Shown: positions 34,183 through 43,165, counted from the stretch's first letter. The stretch: 64,000 nucleotides of DNA from Cyclobacteriaceae bacterium (GCA_022841475.1 JALHRJ010000020.1:16929-80928); one strand, 5' to 3'. Program-made: numbers and translations. Notes: a model not told the origin generated them from the letters alone.

Positions 34183-34982
34183 TTAATTAAATATTTAAAC
34201 GTTTGATAGGCTTCTCCAATTCTAGTACCAGTTTCCCAAACGAATACCCCTTCATAAAATCTCATTTGAGGTATAAAAGTAACGCCACCAAAAGAGAATG
34301 AATCAGTTGATTTTTCATATTCTGGTATTTTTTTGTTTTTAATAATTTTTTCATTGCCTTGTATTAAGCTACGACTTAGTTCAAATTCAAAATTTGAAAT
34401 ATAATGCTTATAGGTATAGACAACATTTCCCTCTTTAATTATATCTACATACAGATAATAATCTTTAACTAATATTGAAGGGTTATCTTTACCAAATAAC
34501 GAGCCCTGTGAAGTCGCAACTGTAAAAACACCTCGTGGTCGAATTTTATATTCAATTCTACTTCCTTCAGAATAAAATATCACCTCATCAAAATAATAAT
34601 TATAAGAATCCCAATAAAGTGTTGAAGCAGTTCCTTTTAATTCATTAAAAACAAATTCACCAATTGCATAATTATTCGTATCTACTACCTTTCCAATTCC
34701 AGATTTAATTACATCAGTATCTTTAGTTATTTGCTGAGCAGCAAGTTTAACTAAGGTTCCGTTACTGTAAATCAAACTTTCAACTTCATTCCTACTTAAA
34801 TTTAAAAATGGAATATCACCTTTAGGATCGATCTCTATATACTTGTCAGTGACCTTAATAATTTTTCCCTGAATGGTAGTCCCATCCTTTTTAATTATTG
34901 TATCAAAATTCTGCTGTTGTGCTACTAGTGAATTGTAGTGAAAAATAAATAACAAAGTAGTGAGAAGTTTTATATTTTTCAT
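34167..34982 (-). CDS. Exported hypothetical protein, 271 aa
   Basis: The signal peptide (KNIKLLTTLLFIFHYNSLVAQ) is followed by DTIIKKDGTTIQGKIIKVTD, a motif often seen near the N-terminus of Bacteroidota secreted proteins of unknown function. The rest is rich in aromatic beta-strand-like sequence. The gene is AT-rich compared with its surroundings. It follows two other small exported proteins on the same strand. The stop lies inside the start of the DUF4143 remnant. Function unknown. Confidence 0.65.
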   Translation of the reverse strand: MKNIKLLTTLLFIFHYNSLVAQQQNFDTIIKKDGTTIQGKIIKVTDKYIEIDPKGDIPFLNLSRNEVESLIYSNGTLVKLAAQQITKDTDVIKSGIGKVVDTNNYAIGEFVFNELKGTASTLYWDSYNYYFDEVIFYSEGSRIEYKIRPRGVFTVATSQGSLFGKDNPSILVKDYYLYVDIIKEGNVVYTYKHYISNFEFELSRSLIQGNEKIIKNKKIPEYEKSTDSFSFGGVTFIPQMRFYEGVFVWETGTRIGEAYQTFKYLIKISLK

Positions 34983-35014
34983 ACGTTAATTTATGTTACA
35001 AATGATATTAAAAC

Positions 35015-35599
35015 TTAAACACATTTTATCCTAACTTTATAATCCTTATGTATCTTGAAGACTATAAGATTACCATTTTGTAAATTTTTAAATGAATGGG
35101 AATCTGTATTTGATTTGAATGTCGCTATTATATAATAGACCAACCCAATTCCTGCTCCTATAGCAACCCAAGTACCAAAACTGTAATTATCACTTCCGCT
35201 TAATTCTCCAATAGCCCATGGAGCAACACCAAAGAAAAGTGCACCCACTATCATCGTATTAAGTAAATCACCTCCTCCCGAAGAAGATGAAGTGTTATAA
35301 GTTTTAGACGTTAATGAATTATTGTCCTTGAAATATTTTCTAAGCCTACTGTATTGAGAGTAATCATGAAAATTGTCAATTCCATAATTGACATTACTTA
35401 AAGAAGTTAGATTTGGTTTATATTTTAAATTAGTTGGTTGGGTTGAATAAATTATACTTTTGTAATAATTAGTATTATCTATTTTGAAATTGAGTATATT
35501 TCTGGTCAATCTGTGTCCAGATATTGTTTGCCCGTTGGTGATGCAATAGGTTATTGTTAAAGCAAATGTGATTATGCTCAATTTCAGTGTAGTTTTCAT
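35015..35599 (-). CDS. Exported hypothetical protein, 194 aa
   Basis: Signal peptide at the N-terminus (LSIITFALTITYCITNGQ). A serine/glycine-rich linker SSSSGGGD near residue 105 is followed by two membrane-like segments (about residues 114-132 and 140-160, GTWVAIGAGIGLVYYIIATF). AT-rich. It precedes the 271-residue protein by 32 bp and is probably in the same transcript. No family recognised. Confidence 0.6.
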   Translation of the reverse strand: MKTTLKLSIITFALTITYCITNGQTISGHRLTRNILNFKIDNTNYYKSIIYSTQPTNLKYKPNLTSLSNVNYGIDNFHDYSQYSRLRKYFKDNNSLTSKTYNTSSSSGGGDLLNTMIVGALFFGVAPWAIGELSGSDNYSFGTWVAIGAGIGLVYYIIATFKSNTDSHSFKNLQNGNLIVFKIHKDYKVRIKCV

Positions 35600-35635
35600 A
35601 AGGATTATTTTAAAATTTACTCATTTTTTGACTTG

Positions 35636-35818
35636 CTAGTTTCGACAGTATGTGCAATCAGAATGCAATACCTTGCGGTCTGAAAGAGTTGCGTAGCAAG
35701 TATTAGCATTGGGTGATGAATAGGGTGTGCTTGTAGGACAACCGGTACATCTAGGATTTGTGTCAACTATCTCACAACTTTGGATTCCACTCAATAAAAC
35801 AAGAATTAGAAATGGCAT
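35636..35818 (-). CDS. Small cysteine-rich lipoprotein
   Basis: Sixty residues with lipobox LLSGIQSC and a mature part of about 46 residues holding six further cysteines (CTGC, CYA, CTYC). Pairs of cysteines suggest disulfides or metal binding. It lies 36 bp upstream of the 194-residue protein on the same strand. Too short for family recognition. Confidence 0.5.
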   Translation of the reverse strand: MPFLILVLLSGIQSCEIVDTNPRCTGCPTSTPYSSPNANTCYATLSDRKVLHSDCTYCRN

Positions 35819-35944
35819 TAATCTTACCCAAAACTTTCTTGAATTTATTATTTACTTCATATGCATAGATTTAGTTAATGAATCGTGTAGATCATACTGA
35901 TTTAAGTTTTGATATTTGTTTTATTATTCAATTTAATTGGTTGA

Positions 35945-36664
35945 CTACTGCTTATAAAACTCAATTTTTACAGTGCCGCTATTATCGCTTACATTATCCC
36001 AATCTGCAAAGAAAGCATAGAACTTATCACCATTTCGCAGACTCAACGTTTTCTCTCCACCGATTGATAGAATATCCAACTCGTCATCCAATGATCCAGC
36101 GTATCGGATAAATACGTCATAATGCGTAGCTCCGGGTGAGAAAAATGCATTTCCAGTGACCTTGACTTTATAGACGCCTTCCGGAATGTTTACACTGGCT
36201 GCCACACTCGAATTTAGTAGCACACAGTTGTCCTTTCCATGAACAGGCAAAGTGGTACCGTCAAATGAAATGTTAACAGATCCGCTATTATCATCAATTG
36301 ACTGCCAGTCAGCGAAGAATGCATAAAGTTTTCCACTTCTGAACCCCAACGACTTTGATGAGCCTATGGAAAGAATTTGCAAATGGTCATCATCCGATCC
36401 AGAGTATCGTATAAGTACGCGCTTATGACTTGCGCTTGGAGCAAAAAAGGCGTCTCCACTTACCGCAACCGAATATGTTCCTGCACTAATGGCCGTAGAA
36501 GTAGCTACTGATGAGTTAAGCAAAATGCAATTCAGCTTGCCATCTACAGAAAGAGTATAGTCGGGTGTCCCAGGCGTTCCGTTATTCCCATCTTCCTCCA
36601 ACTCCTGACAGCTTGCGAGAATGAGCAAACATAAGATAGTGAGTTTTATAATAGGTTTTTTCAT
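35945..36664 (-). CDS. Lipoprotein with two tandem lectin-like repeats
   Basis: A 239-residue lipoprotein with lipobox LLILASC. Residues 43-134 and 144-236 are clear duplicates: both contain LLNSSVA, then FFxPxAxH, then (L/F)IRYxGSxDD and end YAFFADW...DNSGxVxIxF. The last motif resembles the end of LecA/PA-IL type galactose lectins, so sugar or ligand binding on the cell surface is a possibility. Family identity is not proven. It stands upstream of the other small exported genes. Confidence 0.7.
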   Translation of the reverse strand: MKKPIIKLTILCLLILASCQELEEDGNNGTPGTPDYTLSVDGKLNCILLNSSVATSTAISAGTYSVAVSGDAFFAPSASHKRVLIRYSGSDDDHLQILSIGSSKSLGFRSGKLYAFFADWQSIDDNSGSVNISFDGTTLPVHGKDNCVLLNSSVAASVNIPEGVYKVKVTGNAFFSPGATHYDVFIRYAGSLDDELDILSIGGEKTLSLRNGDKFYAFFADWDNVSDNSGTVKIEFYKQ

Positions 36665-36766
36665 AAAAAGTAGTTTAGAATTGTCTCAGTAGTAATAGAA
36701 TTTTCCTCTTTCAGTAAAAGGTTTAGATCAAAATTGAACCATTCATTGCGGATATGACAAATTATC

Positions 36767-36943
36767 TTGTGTAAATTTGACGGAATAGCAGAGTCAAAAA
36801 CACAACCTCTATACTTATTGTTTGAAGCGCAAGTTGATATTGATGAACCGAAAAGATGGCTGTACGGAGCAGTTTGCCATGCTTTATCTAGGCATCAAGA
36901 TACCGCAACAGATAGGTTGGAAGAGATATGCAAAAAAATTTAA
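36767..36943 (+). CDS. Possible small ORF or gene tail
   Basis: In the 36665-36957 gap a 58-codon frame, opening with TTG, reads like protein (AESKTQPLYLLFEAQVDIDE, then RWLYGAVCHALSRHQDTATD). No ATG, no family match known to me. It may be a decayed 3' fragment of a longer gene. The rest of the gap shows nothing. Confidence 0.25.
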   Translation: MCKFDGIAESKTQPLYLLFEAQVDIDEPKRWLYGAVCHALSRHQDTATDRLEEICKKI

Positions 36944-36957
36944 GAAGTGAGATACTG

Positions 36958-39057
36958 CTATTTGCCGATTTTGAGTTTATCATCCACCAGATATAAAGGC
37001 ACCCAAACCTCTACTCTGGTACCGGAAGGGTTGCCATCTTGAAATAAGTAGGTAATCGAATGCCGTATGGGTTTGGTATTGATTTGATTTAAGATTTCAT
37101 AAAACGCATGAATCATTTTCAAACCCTTACCTTGCCGATTGCTGTTTTGTGCTGCTTTGGTTCTGCCTACACCATTGTCTTCGATGGTGAGTTTCATGTA
37201 ATCATCTTCCTTTTCAATATTAATTGAAAGTTTGCCTCCGTTGGCCCGTGGCATGAGTCCGTGCCTGATGGCATTTTCGGCAAAGGTTTGCAACACCATT
37301 ACGGGGACATTTTCTTTTTGGGAAATACCCTCACCAAGGTATATATCGTAACTAAACTTCTCACCAAAGCGCAGCTTCTCAAGATTCAGATAGGCCGTAA
37401 CGAATTCGAGTTCATCTTCTAAAGTACGGTAAACACGTTCGGCATCACTTAATAGTTGCCGGAGCAGGCGTGTAAATTTATTCAGATAATCGTAGGCGGC
37501 ATTACGATCTTCAAGATATAGTAGCGAGGCAACCGAGTTGAGTGCGTTAAAAGTAAAGTGCGGATCAAGCTGGCCTTTGATGCTTTGTAATTGTAGGGTT
37601 TGGAGTTTTCGCTTCTGATTTTCGCGCTTCTCTATCTGTTTAGTGGTTTCTCTCGTTACAAGCCCGATAAAAAGGACAAAACCGAGATAAATAGCTGGAT
37701 AGATCAGATATCCAAGTAAATAATACTTGTTTTCTTTTAGTTGCACGTAGTGAACGGCTGATCCGGATTTAATAAAGAGTTTAGATTCTCCGGTTTTAGT
37801 TACCTGATTTGATATTTGCCATTCGTAATCATCGGTATCGAACGGGACAGCACCTAATTCCACCATCCCAGCATCATAGACTATTAGCTTTCTGTCATTT
37901 TTTGAGTATAGCAGTAGTTCTTCAATTCCATCATTATCCAGATCATAGGTATAGGAGTAATAGCCCGTCTGTAACGGATTTTTCCTTTTTTCAATCAATT
38001 CCAAATGTGTATCCAATATGTAAATAGACTCAGCTAAGAGTATAATCAGATCCTGTTCTTGAGAATGTAAAACTTTTGGGTTTACCCGATTAGTAATGCC
38101 CAGATCAGCAAGAAGTTTTTCTTTAATGACTTTTCCTTGGGGTGTAAAGAGTACGAGGCTGGGTGCATAATTGGAAATGTCAGTACCCTGATAATTGTAA
38201 AGTGCGAGAAGTTTTTGTTCAGAATTTTTATCGATTGTAAAGACATCCAGGGCACCTCCAAAGCCAGTGAATTCTATCGGTGGAAATTTAAACTCCAGTT
38301 GATCATTTAGAACCATAAGCCAGGAACTATAATCTGTGTACGGTGTAGGTGTATCATAATTACCGGCCGCACTCATAGGGCTAATAATATCTGGTCTTGA
38401 GTCACCATCAATGTCAGTCAGTACCGGTTTATTAAAATTGATTCCGGTAAAGGGGCTGCTTTTTAGTGTTTTATTCTCAAGGTCATAGAAGTAGCAGAGA
38501 CGGGGCCATAGACCAAAACCGGTGGTGATTCGGAAGTAGAACTCCTGTTTACCATCGTGATTTTGGTCATAAAAACCAATCTGTTTGAGATTGGAGTTTA
38601 TCAGTCCTTCTACCAGATTTACTTTGGTAATAAATATCCGTTCAAGGTGCAGGCCATTGGGGTCAAAGAATTCATTGACATTCAAAAAGATGGAATCCTC
38701 TTTTGTTGTGAAAATGTAAATCTCACTGAACGTATCCTGATCGAAGTTGCCAAAGTACAAGGACGAAATTTCACGAGTGAGGTCATCTGGTAAGTTCCAT
38801 TGGTCAAAGTATTTTCCTTCATTATCCATGATAGGAATGTTGACCAAAGGCGGACCTGGTTTGGCGTGGATCTGTTCTGTAATGCCATCCCCATTTAAAT
38901 CGGCAAATACTTCCTGCACCAATTTCTCGGACGGGTTACTTTCAATTGATACTGAATGCTGATGACCAGTATCTTTAATAAAGAAACTAATGATAAGTGC
39001 AGGCACGAGAGCCCACAGCCAGGCTGAATAAAGAAGATTGCTTAAGGCTTTTTTCAT
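36958..39057 (-). CDS. LytS-type sensor histidine kinase with FG-GAP/VCBS-like sensor
   Basis: A 699-residue protein. An N-terminal membrane helix (about 7-27) is followed by about 400 extracytoplasmic residues with repeated calcium-binding-like words: DLNGDGITEQ, DQNHDGKQEFYF, DIDGDSRPDI, DLDNDGIEELLL. A second helix is at about 452-472. The cytoplasmic part is His_kinase (PF06580) with the acceptor histidine in QLDPHFTFNALN, ENAIRHGL as N box and DNGVGR as G box. It overlaps the downstream-encoded LytTR regulator gene by 4 bp. Confidence 0.88.
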   Translation of the reverse strand: MKKALSNLLYSAWLWALVPALIISFFIKDTGHQHSVSIESNPSEKLVQEVFADLNGDGITEQIHAKPGPPLVNIPIMDNEGKYFDQWNLPDDLTREISSLYFGNFDQDTFSEIYIFTTKEDSIFLNVNEFFDPNGLHLERIFITKVNLVEGLINSNLKQIGFYDQNHDGKQEFYFRITTGFGLWPRLCYFYDLENKTLKSSPFTGINFNKPVLTDIDGDSRPDIISPMSAAGNYDTPTPYTDYSSWLMVLNDQLEFKFPPIEFTGFGGALDVFTIDKNSEQKLLALYNYQGTDISNYAPSLVLFTPQGKVIKEKLLADLGITNRVNPKVLHSQEQDLIILLAESIYILDTHLELIEKRKNPLQTGYYSYTYDLDNDGIEELLLYSKNDRKLIVYDAGMVELGAVPFDTDDYEWQISNQVTKTGESKLFIKSGSAVHYVQLKENKYYLLGYLIYPAIYLGFVLFIGLVTRETTKQIEKRENQKRKLQTLQLQSIKGQLDPHFTFNALNSVASLLYLEDRNAAYDYLNKFTRLLRQLLSDAERVYRTLEDELEFVTAYLNLEKLRFGEKFSYDIYLGEGISQKENVPVMVLQTFAENAIRHGLMPRANGGKLSINIEKEDDYMKLTIEDNGVGRTKAAQNSNRQGKGLKMIHAFYEILNQINTKPIRHSITYLFQDGNPSGTRVEVWVPLYLVDDKLKIGK

Positions 39058-39803
39058 TGATCTTGTTTTGCCTGCAATTCTTTTAATTGTGCCTTTGAAA
39101 TGGCCAATGGGTAGGTCTTGAAATCCTTCTCGAATGTTATTGAGTGAGTTTTTCGATCTACTTTTGTGATATAGTTTAAATTAATTATCAGGGATCTTCC
39201 CAGCCTGATAAAACCATTTTTTGGCAGCATAGTTTCAATCATGCCCAATTGCACAGAACACAAATGCTGACGATCGCCCAGGTCAATGCAGGTATAATTG
39301 CCATCCGCTAAGCATGATAAGATCGAAGCTGGATCAATAAAAATATAGCCCGTTCGGGTGTTGATACGAAGTTTATGAGGCTCCTTGCGCTCGAGTACCA
39401 GTGCCTCTAATCGATCCATAAAGTTGGAATCAGGCTTGCGTTGCTTGTATTGGCTAATACAGTCATTAAGTTCCTTGCGATCAACAGGCTTTAATAAATA
39501 ATCAAAGGCATGATTTTTTATAGCTTGAATGGCAAACTGGTTGTAGGCGGTTACAAATACAACCTCAGTATGCTTGTTTACTTTCTTAAGTTCTTTGAGG
39601 AAAGTAAAGCCATCCTTGCCTGGCATTTTGATATCTAAGAACAAAAGATCTGGTTGGAAGTCTGTCAGCTGTTCAGCTGCGGAAAAGGCCGAATCTGCAC
39701 AGCGGATTTCTGAGAATTGAAGCGTATGCTCCAAGAGCTTGTGCAATAGGTCGAGGGCCTTTTTCTCATCATCTACGATGAGTGCGGTTAGCTTTTTTTC
39801 CAT
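39054..39803 (-). CDS. LytTR family response regulator
   Basis: A 249-residue transcription factor. The receiver has the acidic pair D11/D12, phospho-acceptor D57 in LFLDIKMPG, T85 and K105 in LLKPVDR. The LytTR DNA-binding domain spans about 135-240 (TRTGYIFIDPASILSCLADG and LIINLNYITKVDRKTHSI). It is transcribed before the kinase gene, overlaps it by 4 bp, and is clearly its partner. Targets unknown; the nearby secreted lipoprotein genes are candidates. Confidence 0.93.
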   Translation of the reverse strand: MEKKLTALIVDDEKKALDLLHKLLEHTLQFSEIRCADSAFSAAEQLTDFQPDLLFLDIKMPGKDGFTFLKELKKVNKHTEVVFVTAYNQFAIQAIKNHAFDYLLKPVDRKELNDCISQYKQRKPDSNFMDRLEALVLERKEPHKLRINTRTGYIFIDPASILSCLADGNYTCIDLGDRQHLCSVQLGMIETMLPKNGFIRLGRSLIINLNYITKVDRKTHSITFEKDFKTYPLAISKAQLKELQAKQDQ

Positions 39804-39886
39804 AGATTAAAGTCAACGGATGACTCAATTTAACGGATCAAAAGATTTATACAACCGTAATAGGAATAATTTATTAATTGACCAGG

Positions 39887-41227
39887 TTATATTCCCGTGT
39901 AGGTAAACGGAGTGATCGCTTTTAGTCTTGCTTTTAATTCCTTGCTGATCGTTAATTTATCAATGAATGCGTGAATACTTTGCTTTGTAATCTTTTCATT
40001 CTTCCGCGTCAGTTCCTTTAATGCTTCATACGGATTAGAAAAACCTTCTTTTCTTAACACAGTTTGTATTGCTTCCGCCACTACGGCCCAGTTTTCTTCG
40101 AGGTCATGATCGATGGCGGCTTGATTGAGTTCTAGTTTTCCTATGCCTTTTTCCAATGACTTTAATGCCAGGAATGTATGCGCCAACGGTACGCCAATGT
40201 TTCTTAAAACGGTAGAATCCGTAAGGTCGCGTTGCAAACGGGAGATAGGAAGTTTAGCCGACAGATGTTCAAAGAGCACATTGGCTAATCCTAAATTTCC
40301 TTCGGCATTTTCAAAGTCAATGGGATTTACTTTATGCGGCATGGCACTCGAACCGATTTCACCGGCTTTAATTTTTTGTTTGAAATAATTCATCGCCACA
40401 TACTGCCACACATCGCGACTAAAATCAATAAGAATCGTATTGATCCGTTTTAACGCATCGAACAAGGCTGCAAGATTATCGTAATGTTCAATCTGTGTGG
40501 TGGGTTGACTGCGCGATAAACCCAGTTGCACTGTTACAAACAAATTGGCAAAATGATTCCAGTTAATTTCCGGATAAGCAATATGATGTGCATTGAAGTT
40601 ACCGGTAGCACCACCAAATTTTGCTGAATAGGGAATAGGTTTTAATAAGTCAAGTTGACGGTTAATACGTTCCACGAAAACAAAAATCTCCTTGCCTAAT
40701 CGGGTGGGGGACGCTGGTTGCCCATGAGTGCGGGCGAGCATAGGGATATCCTTCCATGCTACTGACAAACCGGTAAGTGTCTTCACTATCAGCTCCAGAC
40801 CGGGCAAAAATTCCCGTTCCATAAATTCTTTGAGTGATAACGGGATAGCCGTGTTGTTGATGTCCTGTGAAGTAAGTCCGAAGTGAATAAACTCTTTGTA
40901 TTGCGAAAGGCCCAGGTCGTCAAATTTATTTTTCAGGAAATACTCAACCGCTTTTACATCGTGGTTGGTTGTTTTTTCAATCTCTTTAATGGCTGTGGCA
41001 TCCGCTTCGCTGAACGTTTCAAAAATGGATCGCAAGGAGGTTTCTTTGTCTTTAGAAAAACTTGCGAGTTCGGGTAGGGAATAGGTTAAAGCGATGAAAT
41101 ATTCCACCTCCACACGCACCCGATAGTACATCAATCCAAATTCAGAAAAGTAGGGGGACAGGCTTTGGGTTTGTCCAAAGTAGCGTCCATCGAGCGGGGA
41201 GATAGCGGTAAGGGAGTTGAGCTGCAC
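39887..41227 (-). CDS. purB: Adenylosuccinate lyase
   Basis: Catalyses two steps of purine synthesis. It has 446 residues. The fumarate-lyase signature is IGSSAMPHKVNPIDFENAEG near residue 290. ARTHGQPASPTRLGKE and the early histidine context TTNHDVKAVEYFL are also conserved, and the protein is of the longer E. coli-like PurB type. The start is at 41227. Its last 70 codons are duplicated at 33401-33619, so the present 3' end may have been brought in or duplicated by a rearrangement. The protein itself appears intact. Confidence 0.95.
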   Translation of the reverse strand: MQLNSLTAISPLDGRYFGQTQSLSPYFSEFGLMYYRVRVEVEYFIALTYSLPELASFSKDKETSLRSIFETFSEADATAIKEIEKTTNHDVKAVEYFLKNKFDDLGLSQYKEFIHFGLTSQDINNTAIPLSLKEFMEREFLPGLELIVKTLTGLSVAWKDIPMLARTHGQPASPTRLGKEIFVFVERINRQLDLLKPIPYSAKFGGATGNFNAHHIAYPEINWNHFANLFVTVQLGLSRSQPTTQIEHYDNLAALFDALKRINTILIDFSRDVWQYVAMNYFKQKIKAGEIGSSAMPHKVNPIDFENAEGNLGLANVLFEHLSAKLPISRLQRDLTDSTVLRNIGVPLAHTFLALKSLEKGIGKLELNQAAIDHDLEENWAVVAEAIQTVLRKEGFSNPYEALKELTRKNEKITKQSIHAFIDKLTISKELKARLKAITPFTYTGI

Positions 41228-41277
41228 GGAATACTTAATATGGCATGAAATTACAAAAATGAATCTTGATTATAGCA

Positions 41278-41780
41278 TCATCCTTTGCTTTGGATTTTCT
41301 TGATATTTTTTAATTCTAAGATATCTAATAAATCTTTTGGGCGACCCGATAATTCTTTGTACTTGATTAAGTCATCGAATCCTAACACTTTAATGTCACT
41401 TTTCCAATCTGATTTTCATCAGCGACTTTATAGGACTGATTAAATCCTTTGCGGGATTCTTCCGATTTCATTCCTTGATAGATTATTGGTAAAAGTTCTA
41501 CCTTAAAATAATCAAGTGGTAATCTTAAAATTGTTTTCTCAGGATCAAAAACTATTGATTTTAAGTGGCTGGTATCGTACCCTAGTATTTCAAGTGCAAG
41601 AATAATTTTCCCAAAATTTTCTATGGTAGGCTTATACCAAAAATCTATATCATTACTAGCCCTTGAGTAACCATGGTGATTAACAGCAATACCACCCACA
41701 GCTAAATAATCAACTTCATACTGATTGAAGGTATGTATAAAGTTCTCTAAAAGACTTTTCAAACGCTCACTTAGATCCAT
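41278..41780 (-). pseudogene. Nucleotidyltransferase with a frameshift near its 3' end
   Basis: MNT/AbiEii-like nucleotidyltransferase: VDYLAVGGIAVNHHGYSRAS followed by NDIDFWYKP gives the G-G-x-D-x-D active site. The frame stops at 41382 after QIGKVTLKC, but one extra A in the run of four at about 41400 restores IKVLGFDDLIKYKELSGRPK and a natural end (LLDILELKNIKKIQSKG) at 41278. This is either a real inactivating or phase-variable frameshift or a sequencing error. It is paired with the 68-residue gene at 41767 by a 14-bp overlap. Confidence 0.75.
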
Positions 41781-41973
41781 TCACAAACTTCAATTCAATA
41801 ACATTAGATTGATCTAACGAACTGACGACTATTTTATTTTGATTGCCAAGATAATAGGAAAGTTCCATGAGGCGGAACATGGTAATGATTCGTTCAGATG
41901 GTGTAGAGTACAAAGTAGCAATTGAGTTTTCCTTCTCTTTTTCCTCTATTGAAATAACTTCAACTTTTCTCAT
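41767..41973 (-). CDS. Small partner of the nucleotidyltransferase
   Basis: A 68-residue cytoplasmic protein (MRKVEVISIEEKEKENSIA, then SERIITMFRLMELSYYLGNQ). It overlaps the nucleotidyltransferase start by 14 bp and is the first gene of the pair, as antitoxin or accessory genes usually are. No family name is known to me; the pairing is the main evidence that it is real. Confidence 0.65.
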   Translation of the reverse strand: MRKVEVISIEEKEKENSIATLYSTPSERIITMFRLMELSYYLGNQNKIVVSSLDQSNVIELKFVNGSK

Positions 41974-41978
41974 AGAAA

Positions 41979-41986
41979 CAAAGTTA
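41979..41986 (-). promoter_or_regulatory. -7 box TAACTTTG next to a start codon
   Basis: Minus-strand match to TAnnTTTG, ending 5 bases before the ATG at 41971-41973. Confidence 0.45.
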
Positions 41987-42050
41987 AGGAAAAATTTAAT
42001 GCGAAAAATCTTAGATTAAATTGTGGCTAAAAATAGCTATACAGAACTAA

Positions 42051-42656
42051 TTAACTCTCCTTCGCTAAACTTCGTTGTAGTTCTACTAACTTCTCAAGAT
42101 CGCGTAACTCCTGCCGAATGCTTTTTCGAATAAACACTATTAAAACTGCGGCCACCATCAAGGCAGAAACATCCATAGCAATTAGCCAAGCCATCGAAAT
42201 ATGTCGGCTAAACTCGGGCGTAAGCATGTAGAAGCCCACAAAGTATAATCCGAAAATGATCATGGTCACAGGTCCATGAATGCGTTTACGAAATTCGTGA
42301 AAGGAAATTGAATTTTGAAGGGATTGTGTTGCAGTATCTGAAATGTTGATTCTCCGGGAACGAATGGCACTAAAAATTTCAATCACAATCCTTATTGTCA
42401 ATCCACCTATCATCAGATTAATACCGATGTTGCTAAGCAAATCCTGAAAGTTATAGAGATAGTAGAAATAAAATATCAGCATGGCAACCGTTGCCGACAA
42501 CACCGCTGCATTTCCATAGTGTGCTGCCAACGTACTTTTCTTCTTTGCCTCACCTTGTGCAATCAGCGCTGCTATGTCTTGCTTGGCAGGTTGTGTTTCG
42601 CTGCTGCCCTTAGCTTTTTGCCACAGGGCCTTTAGATCATCCAATTCGTTGTTCAT
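42051..42656 (-). CDS. Membrane protein, putative anti-sigma partner
   Basis: About 201 residues with a cytoplasmic N-terminus (MNNELDDLKALWQKAKG) and four membrane segments at roughly 46-66, 74-92, 127-146 and 155-175, ending in a charged helix. The ATG at 42656 overlaps the ECF sigma stop by 20 bp, so translation is coupled. Its position after an ECF gene and its short N-terminal domain suggest an anti-sigma role, though the four-helix shape is not the standard single-span type. Confidence 0.65.
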   Translation of the reverse strand: MNNELDDLKALWQKAKGSSETQPAKQDIAALIAQGEAKKKSTLAAHYGNAAVLSATVAMLIFYFYYLYNFQDLLSNIGINLMIGGLTIRIVIEIFSAIRSRRINISDTATQSLQNSISFHEFRKRIHGPVTMIIFGLYFVGFYMLTPEFSRHISMAWLIAMDVSALMVAAVLIVFIRKSIRQELRDLEKLVELQRSLAKES

Positions 42657-43143
42657 CTTCAATCAATGTTTTAAGTTTCGCTTTTATGCGATGAATTTTT
42701 ACCCGTAAGTTATTTTCTGTAATGCCAATGATGCGGGCTATTTCTTCATACTCCACTTCTTCCAGCACCATCATGATCATGAGTCGATCTACTTCATCCA
42801 ACCGGCCAATAGCTTTATAAAGAATCTTTTCATTTTCGGTAGAATCGCTATGGCCTTCAGATTCTGTTGTATGAATCGCGGCTTCGAGTGGGACTCTGAC
42901 TTTATTTTTTTCTTTGCGGATTTGTAACAAACACGTGTTGACAGCGATCCGGTAAATCCAGGTTTTGTAAGAGGCATCTGCCCGGTATCCCGGCAAGGCA
43001 TTCCACACGTTAATGAATACATCGTGTGTTAAATCATAAGCCAGATCGCGATCACCTTTCATAAAACCCCGGCACAGGTTCAACACCATACTAAAGTATT
43101 GGTTATATATTTTTTCATATACGACTAGATGGTCCTGATTCAT
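42637..43143 (-). CDS. ECF RNA polymerase sigma factor
   Basis: Sigma-70 ECF type, 168 residues. Region 2 is seen in KGDRDLAYDLTHDVFINVW and ASYKTWIYRIAVNTCLLQIRKE. Region 4 is seen in LDEVDRLMIMMVLEEVEYEEI and the helix ENNLRVKIHRIKAKLK. It lies 22 bp after the gene for a membrane protein at 43166 and is coupled to the membrane gene that follows. This is the third ECF system in the window. Confidence 0.9.
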   Translation of the reverse strand: MNQDHLVVYEKIYNQYFSMVLNLCRGFMKGDRDLAYDLTHDVFINVWNALPGYRADASYKTWIYRIAVNTCLLQIRKEKNKVRVPLEAAIHTTESEGHSDSTENEKILYKAIGRLDEVDRLMIMMVLEEVEYEEIARIIGITENNLRVKIHRIKAKLKTLIEDEQRIG

Positions 43144-43165
43144 GTTCGGTTAAACCTGAAACGCA

